Positions 63,993 to 64,000 of a stretch of 64,000 nucleotides of DNA are shown here, piece by piece. Position 1 is the stretch's first letter. Every line of letters begins with the position of its first letter. The translations under genes and the position numbers were made by a program. Source of the stretch: Caldicellulosiruptor bescii DSM 6725 (GTDB taxonomy: Bacteria > Bacillota > Thermoanaerobacteria > Caldicellulosiruptorales > Caldicellulosiruptoraceae); assembly GCF_000022325.1 (NCBI RefSeq), contig NC_012034.1:2603501-2667500 (forward strand). The letters run 5' to 3'. Under the pieces are notes generated by a model, which was not told where the DNA came from, did not search any database, and worked only from the letters and a program-made list of their open reading frames with translations.

Positions 63993-64000
63993 CAAATCTT

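Overview
The window looks like a thermophilic, AT-rich Firmicute. The chromosomal genes at the right end (bioB/bioA/bioD/bioY, and metE behind a cobalamin riboswitch), the frequent TTG/GTG starts with strong Shine-Dalgarno (SD) sequences, and the many IS200/IS605 relatives would suit Caldicellulosiruptor or a close relative. That name is an impression from memory, not a database match.

Positions 1 to about 55,927 are one end of a large integrative and conjugative element (ICE). It ends in a tyrosine integrase (54,564-55,685) followed by a 63-nt 3' fragment of a tRNA-Ser(GGA) gene (55,865-55,927). The other end lies left of the window, because the leftmost genes already use the element's own promoter type. 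The conjugation genes are on the minus strand: two small VirB2-like membrane proteins, PrgI, two VirB4-type proteins, a membrane-anchored JAMM-like protein, a VirB6/TrbL-like channel, paired zinc-finger proteins, a ParM/ParR-like segregation pair, a RusA-like resolvase, a replication-relaxation protein, VirD4, a radical SAM protein and an S1-domain protein (51.4 to 35.8 kb). A plus-strand module (19.5-24.2 kb) carries a regulator, a replication initiator, a DnaC-like loader and small accessory genes. An XRE / ImmA-type protease / integrase module (53.7-55.7 kb) resembles ICEBs1-type control. No relaxase was recognised.

The cargo is mostly defence, toxin-antitoxin and mobile-element genes: XRE-ImmA-PIN, DUF3800 with a nuclease-like partner, two Rpn/PD-(D/E)XK nucleases, a single-chain restriction-modification enzyme, VapBC, MqsR with an MqsA-Panacea fusion, a DruA-like protein, a KilAC/Bro antirepressor, and a repeated two-gene module of a DUF4258-like protein with a small acidic partner. 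Three RNA-guided nuclease loci sit inside the element: IscB with its HEARO/omega RNA, a TnpA-TnpB IS605 element, and a TnpB-only element. There is also an orphan TnpB right end whose omega RNA appears intact.

The least ordinary part is non-coding. (i) At least eight genes have a 5' hairpin that buries the SD, with a loop carrying the consensus GG(C/A)AGTT(T/A)GC; stems covary between copies and two copies are fused to intrinsic terminators. (ii) Short transcription units (promoter, conserved leader with GTCTACANAAATGTAAA, terminator) recur on the minus strand. (iii) Dispersed intergenic repeats carry a GCGAACANNTGTT box. (iv) A GC-rich region at 33.1-33.3 kb could form hairpins with a 7-bp loop-loop interaction.

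From 56 kb on the sequence is ordinary chromosome: BirA-type operators in front of bioB and bioY, an AbrB/RelE-type toxin-antitoxin pair, and B12-riboswitch-controlled metE.
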